A stretch of DNA of 64,000 nucleotides, taken from positions 11,034,475-11,098,474 of the forward strand of contig OZ023197.1 of assembly GCA_963995505.1 (NCBI GenBank), given 5' to 3'. Source of the stretch: Hypericum androsaemum. Taxonomy: Eukaryota; Streptophyta; Magnoliopsida; Malpighiales; Hypericaceae. The first letter of the stretch is position 1. Each line of letters begins with the position of its first letter. Below, piece after piece: positions 22,366-32,769 of this stretch. The notes under the pieces are model-generated. The model was given only the letters and a program-made list of their open reading frames with translations, searched no databases and was not told where the DNA came from. Made by a program: the position numbers and the translations under genes.

Positions 22366-23780
22366 TCATGAAGCCATTAGAGGCAAGCGAAGATGATCTG
22401 TGACAATATCTTTGATCCTACCAATGAAGTGGGCATGCTTAGAACTTTCAATTCTCCTCAGATTTGGCTGAAACAGAGAGCCAAGCATAGATTCCATCCC
22501 CTGAGGAGTGTACTTCACATACTTGCTAGGACTTGAATTCTCTCATGCCTTCAGTCCATGAACCTGCAGGTAGATTCTGTAGAAAGGAACTATGGACTGG
22601 ACTGTAACTTTGCATATCTTCAGTCTCAGATTTTCATCAGGAACAACCCACTTGGAGTGCCTCTCGTACATCGAATCGAATTCGTCGTTGAACGATCAGA
22701 GTCTCCTCTTGGCGAGGTCGGATGAGAAAAACTGGGTAGGAGAGGCCGGGATTTGGATGTCTTGCTTGAGGAGAGCACGGATCCTGGCCCAACTGTGTTT
22801 CAGGTAGAGTGTCATGTAATAGTCCTTGTACTTCTCGTGGCCGCGGATCCACGAGTCCCCCATTAGGCCTCCGAGGTATGTGCCTTTCAGGCTGCAGAAA
22901 TGGTTGTGGTTGTTCATCATGAAGAGGTAAGACAATGTGGTGCCCTCTTGTGACTTTTTCCAAGCTTCCGAGTTCAAGCTGAGTTCCCGTATAATCGAAA
23001 CGATCTGGTTTGGGAGGAGTTCATCTGAGTAGGTCGCATTCTTCCAGTTCTGTTGAATGAGCAGAACCTGGCCTAACAGAGGCTTGTAATCGTCGCGAAG
23101 AAGGCGGTTGCAGTAGTATGTCACAAAGAGAATCAGCTTGAGAACACTACCATTAGGAGGGGGAGTGCATTCCATCTGCAGCTCCACTTGGGCAGAGAGT
23201 TCCCAAAAAATGTCACAGGCACCATTGACAACACTCGTGACGAGTTCTCTCATTCGGTCACAGATTTCATGGCAGGCCTCGCCTCCGAAGAGCCTGTTAA
23301 AGTCCATCCTCAAGTTGTCCAAGTGCTTGAATATGTCCAAGAGCTTTAATAGCTTAATTGGAGTTTTCTTACATTCTGTTACCTTCTTACCAAACTGAAG
23401 AAATCCGAGAATGCCGGATTCGACAGCGATTCTAGCGAAGCATCTGTTACTAACTTCTGATCCGACCAAGTTGAAGACCTCGTTGCAGAGCTCGTGCTCT
23501 GCTGAGAAAACAAACTTCAACGCCAACTCGAAATGCTTGCGCCATTGGTCAATGTCACCCTCTAGATCCTCCACATCATTGGATTCTGTAATTGGCTTCT
23601 CAGGATACTGCAAGCCAAGCTCTCTTAGACTCTGAGCCTCAACGTACGTGATCAGGCTCTTATGAAGGCTATTGCAAGCACTTAGTCTTCCAATGATAGC
23701 CTCCAACCTCTTAACAACTGCTTCAGGACTGCTGTTTTGGAGAATCCTCAACGACTTCTTCAAATTGGTGGTATACAGCT
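22366..23780 (-). pseudogene. Truncated EXO70 pseudogene
   Basis: Highly similar to the intact EXO70 at 18071-20038 from about its residue 148 (YTTNLKKSLRIL) to the C-terminus. Damage seen: the first ~147 codons and the proximal promoter are deleted (parental 19600 joined to about 20576); an in-frame loss of about 33 codons after LRILQ; an in-frame loss of about 6 codons (SVIAKI); nonsense CGA-to-TGA at 22696-22698; and nonsense GGA-to-TGA at 22543-22545. The longest open frame left is 22696-23793. No function expected. Confidence 0.92.
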
Positions 23781-25288
23781 GATCAAAATCCAACCTTCAA
23801 ATATATAATCACGTGAATAAAAATAGATTTTTTTTTCTTCTTATTTTGTTAGTTATGTGTTACTTGTGAGATGTAATGGTTTTCTTATCCTTACCAAACT
23901 CAACAATAACAAGTAAAAACAAGTGTAACAACATCCGAACCAATCGCTCACTTTTAGGACAACCTTCTCTTCCCAAACCTCAACCACCGGTGAGCCCAAT
24001 TGGCTTTCAATTCTTTGCCTTGCGCTAATTAACAAGAAAACAATTCAAGTCAATGAATTTTATGTGAACTAGTATTGACATTTTTTTGAACAAATAAAAT
24101 TTTATTTATTCAAAAATAAACGCACATATAGTGCTCATGAGTACTTTTTTGTAAATAAATAAAAGATAATAGCATATTTAACAAGTCACACTAATTAGAT
24201 AAGTATTATCTTAGATTAGTTTGTGCACGTCTTCTAAGATTAATCTGACTTAGTCCCAGCCAGCTAAAAAATTAATTAATACTTATTGAACCAACTAATC
24301 TAAGTTTGAGCAGGATAAGATTAGTGATCGTTACGATTTTCAAATTTTGGAGACAAAACTGTATGGCGTGAAGCGGATTATACAGTAGTTGAAACTTAAT
24401 GGCATTATTTGTTTCCGGTTTTTGGTTTACATTAAAGAAGGTTTGGCAGCGGTTGACAAAAATTGGTTCAAGTGAATTGGACAGTGAATAATCTAGACCA
24501 AAATCCTTGCCAAGGACATAAAAATTAGGGTAAGAAGTTTGGGAACCGGTATTTCTTTCAATTTTTTACCCTTTAATTTTTTTGAACAGCTAACTTCATA
24601 CCCTTGTGATGTTAATGATTTCATATCCTTTTATTTGTTATAATAGATATTAGCTGATGTCATATCTTGTAACGTGATAGTTAATACCAAATTTTTTTTA
24701 ATGGACTGGAAGCGATCACAATTTTCTTTGTTTCCCGGTCAACCGAATTTTTAAAATTATTTTTTAATAATTATGTTTAATATTAAAATATCAAATAATT
24801 TTAAATATTCTTTAATATTATTGCAAAGTTTGTCATTTATAATTAAGAGAATCATAATTTAGTTACTTTTAATCTAACAAAATTTTAAAAATATATGTTT
24901 TCTATATGATCAGAAGCGCCCATGCATGTAATGTATTTTTTTTTGAAAGATAAATATTACATCAATAATTACATTTTGAATCTCTGTCAATTCTTACTAT
25001 ATTTTGTACGATTAGGCCAAATACTCTTTTACGCTTGTAATGTATGATTATATTTGTGTGTCGAAACTCTTTAAACCCAGAATACCAGCAAGTACCACCT
25101 TTTAAGAAAAATTTAAAGTAAAGCAAGCACACCGGCTAATTACGATGCGCTGATTTAGTATTTAATTGTTTAATTATAGAAGAAAAAACACCGGCGAAAA
25201 ATGGAAGGTAAGTGCTAACATGAGCTTATATACGCATCAAGTAGATGACAAGTATTCATATAAAAGTGAATAAAAATGTTATTATTTA

Positions 25289-26487
25289 GGAGAAAAAACT
25301 CAAAAGTCCTTAAAGTTATGTATATTGTACTAGAAGGTTCTTTCAAAAGTTTTTTAGTCCCAAAATTTTGAAAAATTGAACTGATTAGTCCTTCGGTATA
25401 TTTTTTGTCAATATTTTTTATGGAATGTCAAAATTACCCTTCTCTTTCAAGTAAGGACTAAAATCAGCTGCTCCTATCTCTTCTTCTTGGCTCACTCCAT
25501 CAAAGAGCAAGAACCTATCGGTGTGAGGAAGATTCACCTCTGGCTCGGGAACCGGAGGATCATAAAGGTAAGAACCAGAATCGGCTTAAAACTTGTTTAT
25601 TGGGTCGTATTGTTTAGATGCCTTAATCTTATTTTGATGGTGTGTGTGTATTTGTGGAATTTGAAATGCAGGAGCTCTACGTAATCTTCTTCAGCTACAT
25701 CAGACGATCATAATGTACAATGGATTCCACAGCATTTTCAATGGATTACCAATAATCTCTTCATAGAACTACAAGTTAACAACAAAGCTCCTAAATTTGA
25801 CAGTTCCACACATTGGAGGGACAATTGAACATCTCTTGCAAGAAAAAAAATACATGAACAAATCCCAAAAATGGGAAAAGGAAACAATCAGCCAGAAGGC
25901 AACAGAAAAGAATCAGCTAGAAGGCAACATAAAAGAAAAGAGTTAAAAAAGGCCAGAAACGCCAACCGCAAGGTTGAGCCTTTAAGCTTAAAAGGGCAAG
26001 CGAGTAATCTAATTCTAACCAGTTAATGTCGATGAATAAGAAACACAACAAGAGAAAGAAACATGAGACCAAGATGGTGGTACCTTTAAGACAAATTTTT
26101 CACTGCACCAAGTAAAGTAGCCGAGGATCAAATAGGATACGCAGAGGGCAACTGCTTTAACTGACAATTTTCTTTTCTCTTGGGACAAGAACCGACTATT
26201 TATTTGTCCGCACCGAGACGACGAACAGAGTGAGGCCGAGGACAAGGCGGGGGGAGAAGATGACGGAGCATCTTGGAGTAGGCGACGGAGTGAGCCAAGA
26301 AGAAGAGAGAGGAGCAGCTGATTTTAGTCCTCACTTGAAAGAGAGGGCAGTTTTGACATTCCATAAAAAATATTGACCAAAAATAGACTTAAGGACTAAT
26401 CAGTTTAATTTCTCAAAATTCAGGGATTAAAAAACTTTTGAAAGGACCTCCTAGTACATTATACATAACCTTAGGGACGTTTTCACT
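25289..26487. mobile_element. Non-autonomous element with ~200-bp terminal inverted repeats
   Basis: Left arm 25289-25498 and right arm 26287-26487 are inverted repeats; shared blocks include TCAATATTTTTTATGGAATG and GGACTAAAATCAGCTGCTCC. Long TIRs suggest a Mutator-like element. The paralogous site in unit 3 (36970-37010) lacks it. Target duplication is not clear. The 790-bp interior has small frames (minus strand 26015-26245, with possible splice sites) that may be captured host exons; not recognised. Confidence 0.75.
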
Positions 26488-27040
26488 ATATAAATTTTTT
26501 TCGAGTTGAAATTTATATTCGTCGATGGCGTCTATTGATTTTAGAGAAAATGCCTCGTTAAACACGACGTTTGAAGCGAAAAAATGTGAATTATGAAATA
26601 GAGGACCCTGAAGCCCAACTGATTAGACCATTTGAAAAATAACCTTTTAAACCAAGTCCATAGCCCGATAAAGCCCATTCATAATAGGTGCTCAACTTAT
26701 AGACTAAGTAGTCTCGATGGTCGCCGAATGTGGAGACCTCAATTGAACTACATTTCGATGACTGTAATCAAGAGGAAACTGATAACTGACCTTGTACTCA
26801 CATTTTTTTAGTTCAGTTTTGTTTCTCTTCCAAATAATTTTTTTGCCATTCTGCAAAAGGTTATTGACCCGCCAGATTTCGAAGAAGAGATAGGATTCGT
26901 TACAATCCTATCAAGTAAGTATTAGTTTTGGTAATGTTTGGAAAAGTCACATAAAATTGGTCATAGTTAGGTGAAGACCCTCCCCATTTCTCCCTCTCGT
27001 GAAAATAATTGATTTATGAGGGGCAAATGATGTCAAATAT

Positions 27041-27295
27041 TGTGATACTGCGTAAATGATATGTACTATATGAAATGTCTTAAGTGATTTGATTGATACT
27101 ATTTATATCAATAAAGTGTACCTTCTTTTCTGGCACACATCTTGAGAGAACTCCAAGGTTAGACGCGTTTGGTCGGGAGTAGGATCAGGATGGGTGACCT
27201 TCTCGGAAGTTTCCCATGGTGCGTGCGAGTGAGAACAAAGTACGATAGAAAAGACTCGTGTTGGTCTGTGGAGCCAACAGATTTTTTTTAACACA
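27041..27295 (-). mobile_element. Second Cassandra-type solo LTR, inverted
   Basis: Read on the minus strand it has the same order as the LTR at 21023: TGGCTCCACA, GACCAACACG, the 5S domain (on the plus strand GGATGGGTGACCTTCTCGGA at 27189-27208) and an end like ATATCATTTACGCAGTATCACA in shorter blocks. It is absent from the matching place in unit 3. Target duplication not clear. More diverged from 5S than the first copy. Confidence 0.82.
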
Positions 27296-28364
27296 TGATA
27301 TCCAAATACCTATTGAATCCACTAACATCTTGGAGTTATTTAACACTATTACATTCTCACCAAAATTCGAGAACACTTCATGTTGTGCCTCGGCCACCTA
27401 ATGGGTCCTTATGCTAATTTTGTTTGACATATGGTATAGATGGGCCCTTAAAATCACATGGAAGTTGTCAGAAACATAATTTCATTTTTGCGTATTGAAT
27501 GAAATCTTCCTCTGCATCTCATGTGGTTTCAAGATCCTGAAATCCCAAGCAACAATCTATATCTTTATACAGCCAACTTGTTGTTTACAATTGGACCAAA
27601 AATCCCAATCATTTACTTCTTCTCATTCCCATACCAACACATCAGTAAAGAATCTCAGATTCGTAGCAGCTTTTATGGTCGAACTTATTTGGTATTCGGA
27701 TACTTATTTAGATCAAATGAGACATTCTCCTACCCAAATTTCAACACCACCATATTTTTCAGAATTTGTAAAATATCGTGTTAAATTTTTTTTGAAACAA
27801 ATATTGTGTTAAATTAGAATAATTTTTAACGCGTAATACATAAGCATATAAAGTACAATTCTATACCCTGTGGTATTGTATTTTTTGTAATTAGTCTATG
27901 TAGTTTAAAAATTATCAAATAGGTCCAAGTTATTTCAATTTTTATCGGGCTACTGTCTCGGGCAACCTCAGCCACCTACTCGTCCCATCTGGATTTGCCA
28001 CGTCAATTTTACGAATATGTGGCATGGCCTCCTAGCTTTTTGAATCCGTGCAAATGATGATGTGGCAAGTATAAAAATTTTTTGAAATGGCACTAAATTT
28101 CTTTAAAAAATTTCAAATCAATTCTCCCAATTTTTCTCACCACCCTTTAACATCATATTCAGCCTTCAATTCTTTCAACCCTCAATACCACTAATTAACA
28201 CTACCATCATCTTCAATGTCACTCCCATTAAACCCCACTAATTAACAGCACAGATTTAAAAAATATCAAACACCAACAACAATCCCCAACCCAATCGGAA
28301 CGCTAACCCAAAAAACACAAGGCTGGGTACAATTTTTTTCTCCGAGTAAATCCTAGGTCACAAT

Positions 28365-28680
28365 TTGTTGGGTATGGATCCTGATATGTGTTGGGTTCGA
28401 GAGGCGAAATACTAATATACTCGTAATGGATTCGACTTCCGGTGACTTAGCCGATTGTTAGGTATGGAACCTGATATGTGTCGGATTCGAGTGGCAAAAC
28501 ACTAGTGCACTCGTAATAGATTCGACCTCCGGTGACTCAGCCAATTGTTGGGTATGAAGCCTGATATGTGTCGAGTTCGAGAGGCGAAACACCAGTGCAC
28601 TCGTAATAGATTCGACCTCCGGTGACTCAGCTGATTGTTAGGTATGGAGCCTGATATGTGTCAGGTTCGAAGCAACAGGT
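28365..28680 (+). repeat. 90-bp tandem repeat, 3.5 copies
   Basis: Units begin at about 28365, 28455, 28545 and 28635 with TTGTTGGGTATGG or TTGTTAGGTATGG and include CCTGATATGTGT and TTCGACCTCCGGTGACTCAG. The period is exactly 90 bp. Confidence 0.9.
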
Positions 28681-29390
28681 CGCGGAAAGGGTACGCTTCA
28701 AGAAGAAAAGGCGGAGTTGGCGTCTGCCACCTCGTTGGCGCCCGCCACCGGAGTCACAGCCGTTTGGGCTAGCGCCCACCAAGTGTTCCAAAAAAAAGTT
28801 GCTGAAGTCGGACAAAAATATCCCTCCTTGTCCACTCTTGACCCTAAAGTTGGTGCCACTATATAAACCCATCTTGTACTCTTTTATTGTTGTTGCAAAG
28901 AGAAAAGGAGAGATAGAAAATCCTAGAAGAGTGTGGGTACCAAAGAGGGGGGCAAATTTGGTAGGGACTGGGGTAGTCCCTACCATGGGGACTAACTCAA
29001 ACCAATATCACTACACATGCAAACCAATATCACTTCACATGCAAACCAATATCACTTCATATGTAAACCAGCGTCTTGCAAACCAATATCACTTCACATG
29101 CAAACCAATATCATCTGATAGGTTATTGACCATTAGATTTGAGATTTAAAGATAATCAAATCTGACGGCCCAAAATGTAGTCCCCACCCGTGGACAAATT
29201 TTCTTTAGTCCTCACTCAATCTGGTCTCACCAAAGAGTGGCCTTTTCTTGTAAAGAGCAAATGAAGCTCAAGTGTGAGATTAGTAGAAATCTTCCTGGCT
29301 TAGTATGCCCCTGGATATAGACGTTCTTGTCGAACCGGGTGAACAAATTCTTATCTCTTGTGCATTCTCTCATTTATTCTTCTTGTATTT
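28367..29390 (+). mobile_element. Possible LTR fragment with TATA promoter
   Basis: Starts TGTTGGGTATGG with the 90-bp repeats, then a GC-richer stretch, CACTATATAAACCCATC (28857-28873) as a TATA-like promoter, and further on GATATAGACGTTCTTGTCG with TCTCTTGTGCATTCTCTC, which resemble the U3-R-U5 layout of a Copia-type LTR. No primer-binding site, second LTR or clear end found. Interrupted by the MITE at 28948. Confidence 0.3.
28948..29228. mobile_element. 281-bp MULE-type MITE
   Basis: Flanked by a perfect 9-bp direct repeat ACCAAAGAG (28939-28947 and 29229-29237). Ends are imperfect inverted repeats (GGGGGCAAATTTGGTAGGGA against GAGACCAGATTGAGTGAGGA). Inside are about five copies of a CAAACCAATATCACTTCACA-like unit and a segment AGATTTGATTATC that corresponds to the right end of the Pack-MULEs. 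It is therefore a small, cargo-free relative of the Pack-MULEs at 12484 and 40961. Confidence 0.8.
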
Positions 29391-29749
29391 TTCTTGGTTT
29401 ACTTGCTCTTGTTAAATTGCATTGGGTTCGTTTCGCTTAACACAATTAATTCAAACTCAATAGAATCAAACAGACAAAAGAAGGTGCCTGTTCTTTCCGA
29501 TTGATTTCTTCTGCTTTCCAAGTCTTAGCTTTTGGAAGGTGCCTCGTGGCTTGAGTATTTAATTGTCCATTTCATTTTCTCATAACATGGCAATAATTAT
29601 TATTTCAAACTCAAGGGGATCGCCCGGGTCCTTGTCGACGACCTTGAGTGTGAAAGTAGCAGCGGCGTCCGGTTCGGTGGTGGTGGCGGACAAGTAAATT
29701 GAAGATACCATGGGGTTTAGGGTTCTAGTTTGAGTAAATTATGTTTTTA

Positions 29750-30329
29750 ATTTTTTTTTTGGCGAAAAAAAACTTTATTACTCAAAGAAACGGAAAAGTT
29801 ACAAGAAGGGAAAAAGGAAACAGAAGAGAAGTCAAACACCCAGGCCGAATAGGAAACCGCAAAACAGCAAGCCTATCGCCATAAAGAAGAAATCGACCCT
29901 ACAAACTTGAGGGAAAGTGTGGCCGATGAAGGAACCAATGATGTGTAGGGGTACCCACAACACGGGTAGTCTAAGGATGATAAATCAGCCGCGGCGCATC
30001 AAAAGTCCACCTCATACTCCAGCCAACGTAGATCTTTACTGGCATAGGTAGTCCCAGTCTTCTTCCTCGCTTGAAAGCGGGTGTTCTTGGCAAGTGGTAG
30101 ATGGGAGTCCTCCAGGTCCGAATGTGAATCCGCCTCGTCTGCCCAATTGTTCGTCATCTTCTTCATAATCGAACCCATGAACTTCAACGAGTCCGGAGGA
30201 TCATCGTTGTCAGAAAAAACAACAACCCCATTGCCCTCTTAACCTGGGATAGGCATGGAATATGTAGTAGGTAAAGCAGAGGTGTTGCCCAAAATAGATG
30301 GGGACGGTCCCTGTTAAATTGCAGAGGTG
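29750..30329 (-). mobile_element. Poly(A)-ended retroposed fragment, copy 1
   Basis: On the minus strand this ~580-bp stretch ends AGTAATAAAG ... TTTCGCC followed by ten or more A, i.e. a polyadenylation-like signal and an A tail, as at the 3' end of a LINE or retrocopied transcript. It holds a frame (29999-30187, MKFMGSIMKKMTNNWADEAD to LEYEVDF) that is open further upstream until a stop. I do not recognise the protein. Confidence 0.5.
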
Positions 30330-30688
30330 TTCTTGGTTTACTTGCTATTGTTAAATTGCGTTGGGTTCGTTTCGCTTAACACAATTAATTCAAACTCAAT
30401 AGAATCAAACAGACAAAAGAAGGTGCCTGTTCTTTCCGATTGATTTCTTCTGCTTTCCAAGTCTTAGCTTTTGGAAGGTGCCTCGTGGCTTGAGTATTTA
30501 ATTGTCCATTTCATTTTCTCATAACATGGCAATAATTATTATTTCAAACTCAAGGGGATCGCCCGGGTCCTTGTCGACGACCTTGAGTGTGAAAGTAGCA
30601 GCGGCGTCCGGTTCGGTGGTGGTGGCGGACAAGTAAATTGAAGATACCATGGGGTTTAGGGTTCTAGTTTGAGTAAATTATGTTTTTA

Positions 30689-31268
30689 ATTTTTTTTTTG
30701 GCGAAAAAAAACTTTATTACTCAAAGAAACGGAAAAGTTACAAGAAGGGAAAAAGGAAACAGAAGAGAAGTCAAACACCCAGGCCGAATAGGAAACCGCA
30801 AAACAGCAAGCCTATCGCCATAAAGAAGAAATCGACCCTACAAACTTGAGGGAAAGTGTGGCCGATGAAGGAACCAATGATGTGTAGGGGTACCCACAAC
30901 ACGGGTAGTCTAAGGATGATAAATCAGCCGCGGCGCATCAAAAGTCCACCTCATACTCCAGCCAACGTAGATCTTTACTGGCATAGGTAGTCCCAGTCTT
31001 CTTCCTCGCTTGAAAGCGGGTGTTCTTGGCAAGTGGTAGATGGGAGTCCTCCAGGTCCGAATGTGAATCCGCCTCGTCTGCCCAATTGTTCGTCATCTTC
31101 TTCATAATCGAACCCATGAACTTCAACGAGTCCGGAGGATCATCGTTGTCAGAAAAAACAACAACCCCATTGCCCTCTTAACCTGGGATAGGCATGGAAT
31201 ATGTAGTAGGTAAAGCAGAGGTGTTGCCCAAAATAGATGGGGACGGTCCCTGTTAAATTGCAGAGGTG
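30689..31268 (-). mobile_element. Poly(A)-ended retroposed fragment, copy 2
   Basis: Same sequence as 29750-30329, repeated 939 bp downstream with the identical frame at 30938-31126. Confidence 0.5.
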
Positions 31269-32083
31269 TTCTTGGTTTACTTGCTATTGTTAAATTGCGT
31301 TGGGTTCGTTTCGCTTAACACAATTAATTCAAACTCAATAGAATCAAACAGACAAAAGAAGGTGCTTGTTCTTTCCGATTGATTTCTTCTGCTTTCCAAG
31401 TCTTAGCTTTTGGAAGGTGCCTCGTGGCTTGAGTATTTAATTGTCCATTTCATTTTCTCATAACATGGCAATAATTATTATTTCAAACTCAAGGGGATCG
31501 CCCGGGTCCTTGTCGACGACCTTGAGTGTGAAAGTAGCAGCGGCGTCCGGTTCGGTGGTGGTGGCGGACGAGTAAATTGAAGATACCATGGGGTTTAGGG
31601 TTCTAGTTTGAGTAAATTATGTTTTTAATTGAAATTGAGTAGATTAGGTTTTTTTATTAAATTGAGATTAGGGTTTTTAAGTTAGTGTTAGGTGGGGTTT
31701 AATGGGAGTGATATTGAAGATGGTGGTAGTGTTAATTAGTGGTATTGGTGGCCAAAGAAGTTGAAGGTTGAAGACGATGTTAAAGGGTGGTGAGAGAATC
31801 TGGGAGGACTGATTTTGAAATATCTAAGAAATTTGGTACAATTTTGAATTTTTTATGGTTGTCACGTCAACATTTGTACAGATTCAAAAAATTGAGTGGG
31901 CATGCCACTTATTCGTAAAAGTGACATGGCAAATTCAGATGGGATGGGCAACTGCTCGAGACAACAGTGTGATAAATATTGAAATAACTTGGACTGTTTG
32001 ATGGTCTTTAAATTACATGGACTAATTGCAAAAAAATGTGATACCATAGGATACAAAATTGTACTTTTTCTTATTTAATATAT

Positions 32084-32769
32084 TGTTGGAGCAGAAAATT
32101 AATTCGCGTCTTCGTGCCGACCCTGTCTCAATAAAATAACCATAATTATTCACTGGAGTATCAGATTGATGCGATTCTATAAACTACTTAAAGATAAGAC
32201 GTAGATCTACAATTATGTATTTCTATGTCATCTCCAAAATCATCTTGGAAGAGTATCAAAATCAGGTTAGAAGTTTTGGCTGTTTGGGCACCAATGCGGA
32301 TGACAGTTTTTGTGGCTTATTTGGGAAAAGAGGAGGTGATGAGGTGGAAGTAAGGCATAGGAAGTAGGCTATATTAGATTTTCTTATATTGACTATTGAG
32401 TTTTCCTATATTAGATCTTCATGTATTAGTTTTTTCTGTATTAGATCTTTCTGTATTAGGTCGGTACTATGTTAGAAGTCTCTCCCTATACAGGTACAAC
32501 ATGGGCAGCTATGGAGAGGACCACCACGAAACCACACATCAAACTCTTTGGCTTCATAACTTTTATCTTTTTATTATTCTCCTTTTCCCCCTTTCCTTAA
32601 TTTCTCAATAAAATTATTGTTCATCCACCAATTCTTTCTCTCCTACCAATTCCAATCTATATATTTTCTCTTCTCTCTCATATTTCTTCCATCCTTACAT
32701 TTTCGTTCGAATTGCTCTTGGGACGACCTTAAATTTGTTTCGACGTTCTACCAAATTTTACCCACAACA
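32084..32769. mobile_element. Solo LTR of an LTR retrotransposon
   Basis: A 686-bp TG...CA unit with short inverted tips TGTTGG and CACAACA, flanked by near-matching 5-bp sequences TATAT (32079-32083) and AATAT (32770-32774). Comparison with unit 3 (near 38235) shows the flanks are continuous there without this segment. No coding region. Class probably Copia by its tips. Confidence 0.6.

Larger units (their letters stand above)
29391..31630. repeat. 939-bp tandem repeat, 2.4 copies
   Basis: Copies at 29391-30329, 30330-31268 and a partial 31269-31630. Copies 1 and 2 are almost identical. Each full unit is a ~360-bp part X (starting TTCTTGGTTTACTTGCT, containing GGGGATCGCCCGGGTCCTTG) and a ~580-bp part L that begins with a T run and GGCG. 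Overall order is X-L-X-L-X; only the last X runs on into the right arm of the enclosing element. On the minus strand each X has a short frame MVSSIYLSATTTEPDAAATF, perhaps a captured first exon. Confidence 0.9.
27849..32068. mobile_element. Large nested element with ~420-bp terminal inverted repeats
   Basis: The left end (27849 to about 28260) and the right end (about 31630-32068) are inverted repeats sharing AAGTACAATT at the tip, TTTAAAxxxxATCAAA, CCAAGTTATTTCAAT and TGCCACGTCA-like blocks. Unit 3 has no such sequence at the corresponding place near 38210, so this is an insertion. Between the arms lie a 90-bp repeat array, an LTR-like promoter region, a 281-bp MITE, and a 939-bp tandem repeat. 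No transposase frame is seen. The class is probably Mutator-like by TIR length; a target duplication is not evident. Confidence 0.72.

Noticed and set aside
25487..25684. 65-codon frame MAHSIKEQEPIGV inside the long-TIR element
   Set aside because: Begins in the terminal repeat and has no recognisable domain; not called as a gene.
28365..28680. CRISPR-like array of 90-bp units
   Set aside because: Units are contiguous tandem repeats without unique spacers, in a plant nuclear genome.
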